Part shown: positions 27,991-37,431 of the stretch, one piece after another | Numbering within the stretch: position 1 is the first letter of the stretch | How the letters are laid out: each line of letters begins with the position of its first letter | Translations under genes and position numbers: made by a program | Origin: Streptomyces sp. SLBN-31 | GTDB taxonomy: Bacteria; Actinomycetota; Actinomycetes; Streptomycetales; Streptomycetaceae | Assembly (NCBI RefSeq): GCF_006715395.1 | Contig: NZ_VFNC01000003.1 | Span: 1,116,001-1,180,000 of the forward strand | Reading direction: 5' to 3' | Length of the DNA stretch: 64,000 nucleotides | The notes under the pieces: model-generated | The model's input: the letters and a program-made list of their open reading frames with translations, nothing else | Database searches by the model: none | Told to the model about the DNA's origin: nothing

Positions 27991-28971
27991 GTGAGCACCC
28001 CCGAACTCCCCCTCGCCTCGAACGGCGGCTGCGGCGACGGCTGCGCCTGTGGTGGCGCCGACGCCGACGCGGAATACCTGGAGTGCGGGCTCGACCCCGC
28101 GCTCGCCCAGCTCCTGGCCGACGCCGGCCTCGACCCCGTCGAGGTCGAGGACATCGCCAACGTCGCCATTCAGGAGGACCTCGACCACGGCGTGGACGTG
28201 ACCACCGTCGCGACCATCCCCGAGGACGCCGTCGCCACCGGTGACTTCACCGCGCGCGAGGCGGGCGTCGCGGCCGGCCTCAGGGTCGCCGAAGCGGTGC
28301 TGTCCGTGGTGTGCACGGACGAGTTCGAGGTCGAGCGGCACGTGGAGGACGGCGAGCGGGTGGAGGCGGGGCAGAAGCTGCTGTCGGTCACCACGCGCAC
28401 GCGTGACCTCCTCACCGCCGAGCGCAGCGCGCTCAACCTCCTGTGCCGCATGTCCGGTATCGCGACCGCCACGCGCGCGTGGGCGGACGCGCTGGAGGGC
28501 ACGAAGACCCGGGTCCGCGACACCCGCAAGACGACGCCGGGTCTCAGGTCCCTGGAGAAGTTCGCCGTCCGCTGCGGAGGCGGTGTCAACCACCGGATGT
28601 CGCTGTCCGACGCGGCACTGGTCAAGGACAACCACGTGGTCGCCGCAGGCGGTGTCGCGCACGCCTTCAAGGCCGTGCGGGAGGCCTTCCCGGACCTGCC
28701 GATCGAGGTCGAGGTCGACACGCTGCACCAGCTGCGCGAGGTCGTCGACGCGGGAGCCGACCTGATCCTGCTGGACAACTTCACGCCCGGCGAGTGCGAG
28801 GAGGCCGTCGCCCTGGTGCACGGACGGGCCGCCCTGGAGGCCTCGGGACGGCTCACCCTGGACAACGCTTGCGCGTACGCCGACACCGGCGTGGACTACC
28901 TCGCCGTAGGAGCACTCACCCACTCCTCCCCGATCCTGGACATCGGTCTCGACCTGCGAGCGGCGGAGTAG
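27991..28971 (+). CDS. nadC: Nicotinate-nucleotide pyrophosphorylase (carboxylating)
   Basis: NadC converts quinolinate and PRPP to nicotinate mononucleotide, CO2 and PPi. Signature blocks are LLTAERSALNLLCRMSG, RDTRKTTPGLRSLEKFAV, CGGGVNHRMSLSDAALVKDNH and EVEVDTLHQL. The core is preceded by an N-terminal extension rich in Gly and Cys (GGCGDGCACGG), not part of the usual fold. GTG 27991 is chosen because AGGAG at 27975 is 11 nt upstream; GTG 27982, overlapping the nadB stop, has only 2 nt spacing. The gene lies in the panC-nadB-nadC-coaX operon. Confidence 0.94.
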   Translation: MSTPELPLASNGGCGDGCACGGADADAEYLECGLDPALAQLLADAGLDPVEVEDIANVAIQEDLDHGVDVTTVATIPEDAVATGDFTAREAGVAAGLRVAEAVLSVVCTDEFEVERHVEDGERVEAGQKLLSVTTRTRDLLTAERSALNLLCRMSGIATATRAWADALEGTKTRVRDTRKTTPGLRSLEKFAVRCGGGVNHRMSLSDAALVKDNHVVAAGGVAHAFKAVREAFPDLPIEVEVDTLHQLREVVDAGADLILLDNFTPGECEEAVALVHGRAALEASGRLTLDNACAYADTGVDYLAVGALTHSSPILDIGLDLRAAE

Positions 28972-28980
28972 GTACGGGCC

Positions 28981-29778
28981 ATGCTGCTGACGATCGACGT
29001 GGGCAACACCCACACCGTCCTGGGCCTCTTCGACGGGGAGGACATCGTCGAGCACTGGCGCATCTCCACGGACGCGCGCCGCACGGCGGACGAACTGGCG
29101 GTGCTGCTGCAGGGCCTGATGGGGATGCACCCGCTGCTCGGCGACGAGCTGGGCGACGGCATCGACGGCATCGCCATCTGCGCGACCGTCCCCTCCGTGC
29201 TGCATGAACTGCGCGAGGTGACCCGGCGCTACTACGGGGACGTGCCCGCCGTGCTCGTCGAGCCCGGCGTCAAGACCGGGGTGCCGATCCTCACCGACAA
29301 CCCCAAGGAGGTCGGCGCCGACCGGATCATCAACTCGGTAGCGGCCGTCGAGCTCTACGGCGGCCCCGCGATCGTCGTCGACTTCGGTACGGCGACGACC
29401 TTCGACGCGGTCTCCGCGCGCGGGGAGTACGTCGGCGGGGTCATCGCCCCCGGTATCGAGATCTCCGTCGAGGCGCTCGGCGTGCGGGGCGCGCAGCTGC
29501 GCAAGATCGAGGTGGCGCGGCCCCGCAGCGTGATCGGCAAGAACACGGTCGAGGCGATGCAGTCCGGCATCATCTACGGGTTCGCGGGCCAGGTCGACGG
29601 AGTGGTGAGCCGGATGGCGCGCGAGCTCGCGGACGACCCGGACGAGGTGACGGTGATCGCGACGGGCGGACTGGCGCCGATGGTGCTCGGGGAGTCGTCC
29701 GTGATCGATGAGCACGAGCCGTGGCTGACCCTGATCGGACTGCGCCTGGTGTACGAGCGGAACGTGTCGCGGATGTGA
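28981..29778 (+). CDS. coaX: Type III pantothenate kinase
   Basis: CoaX phosphorylates pantothenate, the first committed step to coenzyme A, and unlike CoaA is not feedback-inhibited by CoA. The ASKHA-fold motifs are TIDVGNTHTVLGLF (phosphate 1) and VVDFGTATTFDAV (phosphate 2), with GADRIINSVAA between. The length of 265 residues is standard. It is 9 bp downstream of nadC and closes the operon that begins with panC, so pantothenate synthesis and its activation are co-regulated with NAD synthesis. Confidence 0.94.
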   Translation: MLLTIDVGNTHTVLGLFDGEDIVEHWRISTDARRTADELAVLLQGLMGMHPLLGDELGDGIDGIAICATVPSVLHELREVTRRYYGDVPAVLVEPGVKTGVPILTDNPKEVGADRIINSVAAVELYGGPAIVVDFGTATTFDAVSARGEYVGGVIAPGIEISVEALGVRGAQLRKIEVARPRSVIGKNTVEAMQSGIIYGFAGQVDGVVSRMARELADDPDEVTVIATGGLAPMVLGESSVIDEHEPWLTLIGLRLVYERNVSRM

Positions 29779-29940
29779 GGACGGACGGGTCCGGCCGGGC
29801 GAGGGCGCGGTCGGACCCGGCGTGTGCGCCAGGTCGGTCGGTGGCTCGGCGGGCGCACCCCGGTGGTGTGAGGCGGTCGCGCAGGGCGGCCGGTGCGCCG
29901 ACCGGGAAACGGCACCCGTGAGGGTCTCCGGCCGCGAGGA

Positions 29941-30054
29941 GTCGATGACCGGGCCGATGACGGTCTGCGGGTCGCTCGGGTCGCCGACTTCGAGTGTCTT
30001 GACCTTGGCGGCGAATTTCTCGGTGCGCGCCTGCACGACCTGCGCGCCGTGCGG
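29941..30054 (-). pseudogene. Possible aldehyde dehydrogenase fragment
   Basis: Read on the minus strand from about 30054 the frame gives HGAQVVQARTEKFAAKVKTL, then EVGDPSDPQTVIGPVID. This resembles the region of aldehyde dehydrogenases where a helix ends in K-V-G-D-P and is followed by T-x-x-G-P. Neither the preceding catalytic Cys region nor the following domain can be seen in any frame, and flanking sequence loses the similarity. It would be a decayed relic about 35 residues long. The match is by memory of the family and could be chance. Confidence 0.4.
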
Positions 30055-30152
30055 CCCGGCGCCCGCCGCCGGGTCGAGCGGCCCCGCACGGCAACCGGGT
30101 GGCTCTCGTGCGCCACACCGGTCCCGTATGTCGAATTTGTCTGATTAGCGCG

Positions 30153-30158
30153 TATCGT
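30153..30158 (+). promoter_or_regulatory. -10 element, leaderless start at 30165
   Basis: TATCGT lies 6 nt before ATG 30165 and no ribosome site is present. It supports ATG 30165 over the internal ATG at 30195. Confidence 0.55.
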
Positions 30159-30164
30159 CGCCGC

Positions 30165-30875
30165 ATGCCCACGCCATACGGATCCCGAGGCGGCATGGCG
30201 TTCGGCGTGGAGGAGCTGCGTGTGCTCCGCCGCGCCCTCGCCCTCGCCCTCCACCCCAGCCCCGCCTCGGCCGAGGAGGTCCAGGACTGCCTCCGCCTCG
30301 CCGAGTCCCTCGACGAGGCGATGCGCGAGGGTGCCCGGCTGCGGGCCTTCCTGGTGGCCGACCTCGCCCGCTACCGCGCCGCCCTGCCCGGAACCGCCGT
30401 CGGCTATCTGGCACTGCTGGAGGAGACGCTGGGGACCGGGTACCGGCCGGGCCCCGACGACCTCGCCGCGCTCAGGGCGCTGCGGGGCAACCCGGTCGCC
30501 GCCGCTCTGCTGGGACGCTGCCAGGTGCTCGCGGAGCAGGACGTGCGAACCCGCCTGACGCGCGCCACGGCCCGTACGACGACCCCGGCCGTCCCCGCCT
30601 CCCGCACCCGCCTGACGGCGCTCCGAGGAGGCCTCTCGGGCGCCCTGGAGGGCGCTGGGACGGACTCCGGCGGCCGAGCGGGCCCGGACCCCACGCGCGA
30701 GCCCGAGAAGAAGCCCGCGGAGAAGCCGGCGCCTCCCAAGCCCGCCCCCGCTCCCGCCCCGGCCGAGCCCAAGCCGGGCCGCCCGATCCCCACCCCCGGC
30801 GAGGTCTTCCCGCGCCGCCGGCCGACCCCGCCCCCCACCTCGGCGACCCCGCCCCCGCAGCTCGTCGCGGGCTGA
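30165..30875 (+). CDS. Hypothetical protein with Pro-rich C-terminus
   Basis: A 236-residue protein of unknown function. The N-terminal 125 residues are predicted helical and rich in Ala/Leu (EELRVLRRALALALHPSPASAEEVQDCLRLAESLDEAMREG). The C-terminal 80 residues are disordered, with repeated Pro-Ala and Lys-Pro motifs. There is no signal peptide or transmembrane segment. It sits between coaX and a small membrane-protein gene on the same strand. The short open helical domain could bind a protein partner, but no family is recognised. Confidence 0.7.
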   Translation: MPTPYGSRGGMAFGVEELRVLRRALALALHPSPASAEEVQDCLRLAESLDEAMREGARLRAFLVADLARYRAALPGTAVGYLALLEETLGTGYRPGPDDLAALRALRGNPVAAALLGRCQVLAEQDVRTRLTRATARTTTPAVPASRTRLTALRGGLSGALEGAGTDSGGRAGPDPTREPEKKPAEKPAPPKPAPAPAPAEPKPGRPIPTPGEVFPRRRPTPPPTSATPPPQLVAG

Positions 30876-30967
30876 GACGGGAAGGCGCTCCCGGCCCGCT
30901 CCCGGCCCGCTCCCGGCCCGCGCTCGGCCGCACCCGCCCCCGCCCCGGCCGTCCGTCGCCCCCTGGC

Positions 30968-30973
30968 TACCCT
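30968..30973 (+). promoter_or_regulatory. -10 element, start at 30980
   Basis: TACCCT lies 6 nt before ATG 30980. The six bases between (GGAGGC) also form a perfect Shine-Dalgarno, so initiation may be either leaderless or SD-led from a longer transcript. Confidence 0.45.
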
Positions 30974-30979
30974 GGAGGC

Positions 30980-31159
30980 ATGGACTACGTCTCCGCGCTC
31001 GTGCCCCCGGTCGTCATGGCCGTGTTCTTCATCGGCGTGATCAGGGTGATCGTGAAGACCCAGGGCGGGGCCAACAAGGCCAAGGAGGACGCGGTCGTCG
31101 ACGCCGCCCTCGCACGCACCGAGGGAGTGCGGCAGGAGGCCGCGAAGACCGACGGCTGA
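30980..31159 (+). CDS. Small single-pass membrane protein (59 residues)
   Basis: ATG 30980 follows GGAGG directly and opens a 59-residue frame. The first 24 residues form one hydrophobic helix (SALVPPVVMAVFFIGVIRVI), followed by a charged cytoplasmic tail KTQGGANKAKEDAVVDAALA. Codon bias and third-position GC match those of real genes. It is followed immediately by a strong rho-independent terminator. Small proteins of this kind occur near coaX in other Streptomyces, as far as I recall. Function is unknown. Confidence 0.7.
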   Translation: MDYVSALVPPVVMAVFFIGVIRVIVKTQGGANKAKEDAVVDAALARTEGVRQEAAKTDG

Positions 31160-31189
31160 ACGCGGCCCCGCTCTCCGGCGTCAGGCACC

Positions 31190-31227
31190 GGCGTACGGCT
31201 CGACATCCGAGTCGTACGCCCTTTTTG
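31190..31227 (+). terminator. Rho-independent terminator
   Basis: A 13-bp stem with one G-T type mismatch (GGCGTACGGCTCG with CGAGTCGTACGCC), a 5-nt loop ACATC and a following CTTTTTG. It is the most canonical terminator in the window and closes the small membrane-protein gene. Confidence 0.85.
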
Positions 31228-31282
31228 TCCCCGTTTGCCAGGAAAACTGCCCGTCCGGCACGCGAATGTCGAGTTCTGCCAC

Positions 31283-31288
31283 TATTGT
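31283..31288 (+). promoter_or_regulatory. -10 element of BlaI-type gene (leaderless)
   Basis: TATTGT lies 7 nt before GTG 31296 and so supports that GTG as start rather than the ATG at 31266. Confidence 0.55.
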
Positions 31289-31295
31289 GCGAGCT

Positions 31296-31712
31296 GTGCC
31301 TCGCCCATTGGGAGAACTCGAAGACGCGGTCATGACGCGGGTGTGGAAGTGGAACCGCCCGGTCACCGTTCGAGAAGTCCTGGAAGACCTTCAGCAGGAA
31401 CGGTCCATCGCGTACACCACGGTGATGACCGTTTTGGACAATCTCCATCAGAAGGGCTGGGTGCGCCGCGAAGCGGAAGGCCGGGCCTATCGATATGAGG
31501 CCGTGTCCACACGGGCCGCGTACGCGGCCGCGCTGATGAACGACGCGTGGTCCCAGAGTGACAACCCCGCGGCCGCTCTCGTCGCGTTCTTCGGGATGAT
31601 GAGCGACGAACAGCGACAGGCCCTGCGAGACGCGGTACGGATCGTCCAAGGACCGGAAGAGACGGCCGAACAGGAGAACCCCGGCTCCGCGCCCGACGAC
31701 GGCGGGCGATAG
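31296..31712 (+). CDS. BlaI/MecI/CopY family transcriptional regulator
   Basis: A 138-residue winged-helix repressor. The DNA-binding domain is LGELEDAVMTRVWKWNRPVT followed by VREVLEDLQQERSIAYTTVMTVLDNLHQKGWVRREAEGRAYRYEAV, the standard BlaI layout. The C-terminal helix (about 75-120) would form the dimer. No M56-type sensor protease (BlaR1) is next to it, so the inducing mechanism is not visible. The start at GTG 31296 (MPRPLGELED) agrees with the family and with the leaderless -10. The next gene (GNAT) begins 10 bp downstream. Confidence 0.9.
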   Translation: MPRPLGELEDAVMTRVWKWNRPVTVREVLEDLQQERSIAYTTVMTVLDNLHQKGWVRREAEGRAYRYEAVSTRAAYAAALMNDAWSQSDNPAAALVAFFGMMSDEQRQALRDAVRIVQGPEETAEQENPGSAPDDGGR

Positions 31713-31715
31713 CGT
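31710..31715 (+). promoter_or_regulatory. -10 element for N-acetyltransferase gene, containing a stop codon
   Basis: TAGCGT begins with the TAG stop of the BlaI-type gene and lies 6 nt before ATG 31722. The acetyltransferase thus probably has its own leaderless transcript nested at the end of the upstream gene. Confidence 0.55.
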
Positions 31716-31721
31716 CCGCTC

Positions 31722-32273
31722 ATGTCAGCAGAGAGCCCCGAAGGTCTCGAAGGTCCGGAAGTCAGCGCTAAAGCCATCACCGTCCGCCGGGCACGTACCG
31801 GCGATGTCACGGCCGTGCGTCGTCTCCTCGACACGTACGTGCGTGGCCGCATCCTGCTCGACAAAGCGACGGTCACGCTTTACGAGGACATCCAGGAGTT
31901 CTGGGTCGCCGAACGAGACGACAACGCGGAGGTCGTCGGCTGCGGTGCCCTGCACGTCATGTGGGAAGACCTCGCGGAAGTTCGTACTCTCGCGGTGAAG
32001 CCGGGCCTGAAGGGCGCCGGTGTCGGACACCAGTTGCTGGAGAAGTTGCTGCACACAGCGCGCTGGCTGGGTGTTCGCCGTGTTTTCTGCCTCACCTTCG
32101 AAGTCGACTTCTTCGCCAAGCACGGCTTCGTCGAGATCGGTGAGACGCCCGTGGACACGGATGTCTACGCGGAGCTGCTGCGTTCCTATGACGAGGGCGT
32201 CGCGGAGTTCCTCGGTCTCGAACGGGTGAAACCCAACACCTTGGGCAACAGCCGGATGCTTCTGCATCTGTGA
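31722..32273 (+). CDS. GNAT amino-acid N-acetyltransferase (Rv2747-like)
   Basis: The 183-residue GNAT protein has ITVRRARTGDVTAVRRLLDTYV at the N-terminus, the acetyl-CoA loop LAVKPGLKGAGVGHQLLEKLL, and the C-terminal FCLTFEVDFFAKHGFVEIG. It resembles the short actinobacterial L-glutamate/amino-acid N-acetyltransferase group typified by Mycobacterium Rv2747, proposed to supply the first step of arginine biosynthesis. The full ArgA kinase-like domain is absent, as in that group. It follows the BlaI-type gene by 10 bp and precedes lsr2. Substrate is inferred. Confidence 0.82.
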   Translation: MSAESPEGLEGPEVSAKAITVRRARTGDVTAVRRLLDTYVRGRILLDKATVTLYEDIQEFWVAERDDNAEVVGCGALHVMWEDLAEVRTLAVKPGLKGAGVGHQLLEKLLHTARWLGVRRVFCLTFEVDFFAKHGFVEIGETPVDTDVYAELLRSYDEGVAEFLGLERVKPNTLGNSRMLLHL

Positions 32274-32387
32274 TCACCGATCACCGGAAGTATTCGGCCG
32301 CTCACCTTGCCCACGTTCCCTATGTCCGAAACGCGCATCCTCCCTGACTGTGCCTGACCGGCAGTCCCGCTGTCGAGGGGTTTGTGT

Positions 32388-32439
32388 TTTTCCCGGAAAA
32401 GCGGTTTGCTTTCCGACGTACTGCAGTACTGCATATAAC
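32388..32439 (+). promoter_or_regulatory. AT-rich promoter region of lsr2 with two palindromes
   Basis: The region contains TTTTCCCGGAAAA (32388-32400) and the perfect 12-bp palindrome GTACTGCAGTAC (32418-32429). A possible -10 TATAAC (32434-32439) lies 17 bp after TTCCGA (32411-32416), so the second palindrome fills the spacer. Its local AT content is far above the window average and is a plausible site for Lsr2 autoregulation. Confidence 0.45.
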
Positions 32440-32505
32440 AGGGGACGGCGAAACGGCGGACGCCGCAGACCCCAGGCCCTCAAGTTATGGATGAAAGGAA
32501 ATCCG

Positions 32506-32841
32506 GTGGCACAGAAGGTTCAGGTCCTTCTTGTCGACGACCTCGACGGCGGCGAGGCGGACGAGACCGTTACGTTCGCGTTGGACGGCAAGACGTACGA
32601 GATCGATCTCACGACCGCGAATGCGGACAAGCTCCGCGGCCTTCTCGACCCTTACGTGAAGGGCGGTCGTCGCACCGGAGGCCGTGCTTCGGGTGGGCGT
32701 GGAAAGGCGCGCGCCGCTTCCGGTGGCAGCCAGGACACCGCGCAGATCCGGGCATGGGCGAAGGAGAACGGTTACGAGGTCAACGACCGCGGCCGTGTTC
32801 CCGCGTCCATCCGCGAGGCCTACGAGAAGGCCAACGCCTGA
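32506..32841 (+). CDS. lsr2: Nucleoid-associated protein Lsr2
   Basis: Lsr2 is an H-NS-like silencer that binds AT-rich DNA and bridges it. The 111-residue protein has the N-terminal oligomerisation domain (VQVLLVDDLDGGEADETVTFALDGKTYEIDLT) and the C-terminal DNA-binding domain, with AWAKENGYEVNDRGRVPASI carrying the AT-hook-like RGR. A Gly/Arg-rich linker joins them. GTG 32506 is preceded by GAAAGGA at the right distance. Its 3' end overlaps the 3' end of a convergent hypothetical gene by 22 nt. Confidence 0.96.
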   Translation: MAQKVQVLLVDDLDGGEADETVTFALDGKTYEIDLTTANADKLRGLLDPYVKGGRRTGGRASGGRGKARAASGGSQDTAQIRAWAKENGYEVNDRGRVPASIREAYEKANA

Positions 32842-33443
32842 TCACTGGCCGCAGCATCGGCCGGAGGCTGGGCGCACGCGCGCCGCAGCCACGACCGGTG
32901 GCAGTGCGCTGCCACCGTGCCCACGAGACGTACGAGATCGGGGGCGCCACCGACGCCCCCCGCGGCCGACAGCGTCGGCAGCGAGGCCTCGACCGCGCGC
33001 CCCGGTTCGGGGGGCCGCAGCCATACGGCGGCCCCCTGCAGGGTGTCCCCGCGGTCCGGTGGTGACGGCGCGTCCATGACGCCGCCCTCGCCGATCGCCC
33101 TCAGATCGGGCACCAGGCTTCCCCACTCCAGCCAGTCCAGCAGCCCCGGCAGCTCCTCCGCGCTGCCCGCCGCCACCAGCAGCCGCATCCGCTCGCCCTG
33201 GAGGGCCACCGGAGAGTACGGCGCGAGATGGCGCAGGCCCGCCCGGCCCGCTTCCGCCGGCACGTCCAGGACGTCGAAGCGCTCGCCCACGGAAAGCCGC
33301 AGCGGAGCACCCGGCCGCGCGGGCACCGTCGGCCACTCCAATTCGTTCTCGTACCAGTCGCGGATTCGCGAACCCGCCTCGAGAGGCCGGCGGGGGAGTG
33401 GGACCGTGAGATCCGAGATGACCGGGGGGTCGCTGCCAACCAT
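32820..33443 (-). CDS. Hypothetical protein convergent with lsr2
   Basis: A 207-residue actinobacterial protein, read from ATG 33443 (MVGSDPPVISDLTVPLPRRP). The middle, GERFDVLDVPAEAGRAGL and LPGLLDWLEWGSLVPDLRAIGEGG, resembles the N-terminal part of bifunctional primase/polymerase-like proteins that contain a similar FDVLDVP block, but the catalytic acidic residues are not evident. No signal peptide or membrane segment. The start is uncertain: no good ribosome site is seen and no alternative ATG or GTG lies close upstream in frame. It lies between lsr2 and clpC on the opposite strand. Confidence 0.65.
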   Translation of the reverse strand: MVGSDPPVISDLTVPLPRRPLEAGSRIRDWYENELEWPTVPARPGAPLRLSVGERFDVLDVPAEAGRAGLRHLAPYSPVALQGERMRLLVAAGSAEELPGLLDWLEWGSLVPDLRAIGEGGVMDAPSPPDRGDTLQGAAVWLRPPEPGRAVEASLPTLSAAGGVGGAPDLVRLVGTVAAHCHRSWLRRACAQPPADAAASDQALAFS

Positions 33444-33872
33444 GCCAATTGCAACCGCGAGAAGTGCCGTCGAGTTACGCTGGGTGTTCTTGCGAATGCG
33501 CAGAGTTTGGAAAATGGGGCGTGCGGGGGTGCGGGGAGGCGCAAGGTTGTTCGCCCATAGCGGAGGGACGGGGGGCGCGCGGCATGGAGTGTCAGTCCCA
33601 GCGGGTAAGACATCCCTAGTGGGAGGGGGCGACACGCAGGCAAGGTGGTCTCACGTTCGCCATCGGCGTACTGGCGAGTGGGGTAACTGCCTGGCCTGCG
33701 GGAACATCGTCTCGCACCATCGGGTTGGAGCAGATGTCGGCGTTCGGGGTCAGGAGGCCATCGACGGTGTCGGCAGTTGGAATGAGCGGTCCCCGCTTGC
33801 GGGACTAAGCTGCGGAAGGACAGGGAGGGGAAGTTCCCCCCACTGCCTGACCGCTCTGAGGAGCGATTAACG
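33444..33872. other. Divergent regulatory region upstream of clpC
   Basis: These 429 bp lie between the convergent-to-lsr2 hypothetical gene and clpC. They contain a ClgR-type box at 33655-33668 and no convincing open frame. The clpC ribosome site GAGGAGCG is at its end. Confidence 0.7.
33655..33668 (+). promoter_or_regulatory. ClgR-type binding site upstream of clpC
   Basis: GTTCGC CATCG GCG matches exactly the GTTCGC-N5-GCG consensus reported for ClgR, the activator of clp genes in Streptomyces. It lies 204 bp upstream of the clpC ATG. Fit to the wider consensus (CGC-Y-N-A-N-R-GCG) is good but not perfect. Confidence 0.7.
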
Positions 33873-36398
<2,526 letters not shown>

Positions 36399-36416
36399 GC
36401 CTCACGGCGACGCCAG

Positions 36417-36448
36417 AAGGGGCCGGTGCTTTCGGGCACCGGCCCCTT
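36417..36448 (+). terminator. Terminator after clpC
   Basis: A perfect 13-bp stem (AAGGGGCCGGTGC with GCACCGGCCCCTT) around a 6-nt TTTCGG loop, followed by TCGC. It lies between convergent clpC and the phosphatase gene and probably terminates both. Confidence 0.8.
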
Positions 36449-36471
36449 TCGCATGCCCGCGGCTCGGCGGG

Positions 36472-37071
36472 CTAGGACAACTGACCGTCGTAGTCCGGCA
36501 GTTTGAAGGCCTTGTCGGCGTGGCCGCCCGAGAGGTCGGTCGCGCTGTTGCCGATGTTGGCGATGATGTCGTAGCCCTTGTTCTCGATGGCGACGCGCTG
36601 GGCGGTCTTGTAGGCGGCGACGTCCTTGAAGAGGTCGACGAGGCCGCGGACGTAGAGGCCGGACACCTGGTAGCCGTCGTGCTCCAGGTTGTACTCGGTG
36701 GGCAGATAGATGATGCCGGGGCGGGCGGTGACGAAGAACAGGGAGACGCCGTGCTGCTGGGCGTACTGGGCGACGCTCAGGACGGGCTTGTTGGCCGGCT
36801 GCGGCCAGCTGAAGCCGAAGTCGGTCTCCAGGGCGGTGTTGTCGATGTCGAGGACGATGGCCTGCTTCTCGCCCGCCCCGGCGGCGGCGATGCGCTCCTT
36901 GACGTACGGGAGGGCCTGGTCCATCACGCCCTGGCAGTCCTTCTGCCAGGTGGCGTAGTCGACGCTTGCGGTGCTCGTCGCCGCGTTCGCGGGGGCGGCC
37001 AGCGCCACCAGGGCCGAGGCGGAGACGGTGATGACGGCTGTGCGGCGAGCCCAGGGGCGTCGGCTTGTCAT
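36472..37071 (-). CDS. Secreted HAD-family acid phosphatase (class B-like)
   Basis: A 199-residue exported phosphatase. Residues 1-31 form a Tat/Sec-like signal peptide with RR near the start and an A-x-A cleavage site (PANAATS). The HAD motif I is IVLDIDNTALE (nucleophile Asp, acid/base Asp two residues on), motif II SLFFVTARP, and the C-terminal motif NIGNSATDLSGG. It resembles HAD superfamily subfamily IIIB acid phosphatases, which hydrolyse phosphomonoesters outside the cell. ATG 37071 has GAGAGGACCCC before it. It converges on clpC. Confidence 0.88.
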   Translation of the reverse strand: MTSRRPWARRTAVITVSASALVALAAPANAATSTASVDYATWQKDCQGVMDQALPYVKERIAAAGAGEKQAIVLDIDNTALETDFGFSWPQPANKPVLSVAQYAQQHGVSLFFVTARPGIIYLPTEYNLEHDGYQVSGLYVRGLVDLFKDVAAYKTAQRVAIENKGYDIIANIGNSATDLSGGHADKAFKLPDYDGQLS

Positions 37072-37431
37072 GGGGGGTCCTCTCGCGTCCGTATGTCGTT
37101 GTCCTGTGCATGTTCGAGGGCAAGGGTGGCGCGAGGGGAACCGTAGGGTTACCGACGGGTAAGTGACCAGAGATGTACGTCACATGGGGCCACCGATACT
37201 TTCGGAGCCGGTGACATGCCGCACAGGGGATCGGGCCGGTACTACGGCCGATAGTGCTGCGGCAGGGCCTTTTTCGTCGTAGAACATCAAGTTTCGCGCT
37301 CAATTACTAGAGTGCGTCGTAGATGTCCCATTTTGGGATTGATGTGGGCTCGGGTTACCAAGGATCTGCCCATCCGGCGGCTGCTTGCGCACCGGGTGGT
37401 TCTTTTCTGCTCCCGATCCCCTGAGGTCTCG
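37072..37431. other. Intergenic leader region upstream of the M23 peptidase
   Basis: No gene is seen in these 360 bp. They contain small inverted repeats (for example TCCCA-TTT-TGGGA at 37326-37338) and a run CCTTTTTCG near 37268, with lower GC than the flanks. This suggests a long 5' leader with possible attenuation for the M23 peptidase gene. I could not match it to the c-di-AMP (ydaO) riboswitch as I know it. Confidence 0.45.

Larger units (their letters stand above)
29779..30164. other. Intergenic region after coaX with a possible gene remnant
   Basis: There is no convincing intact gene in these 386 bp. On the minus strand, bases about 30039-29941 encode a short stretch resembling an aldehyde dehydrogenase internal segment (see the separate remnant entry). 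The 3' end holds the -10 element of the gene at 30165. Confidence 0.6.

Noticed and set aside
37140..37431. c-di-AMP (ydaO/yuaA) riboswitch before the M23 peptidase
   Set aside because: Such elements precede wall-hydrolase genes in Streptomyces, but I could not find the conserved blocks I know (GCTAACCTCG-like end, GGGGGAACC-like loop). The region is reported only as a possible leader.
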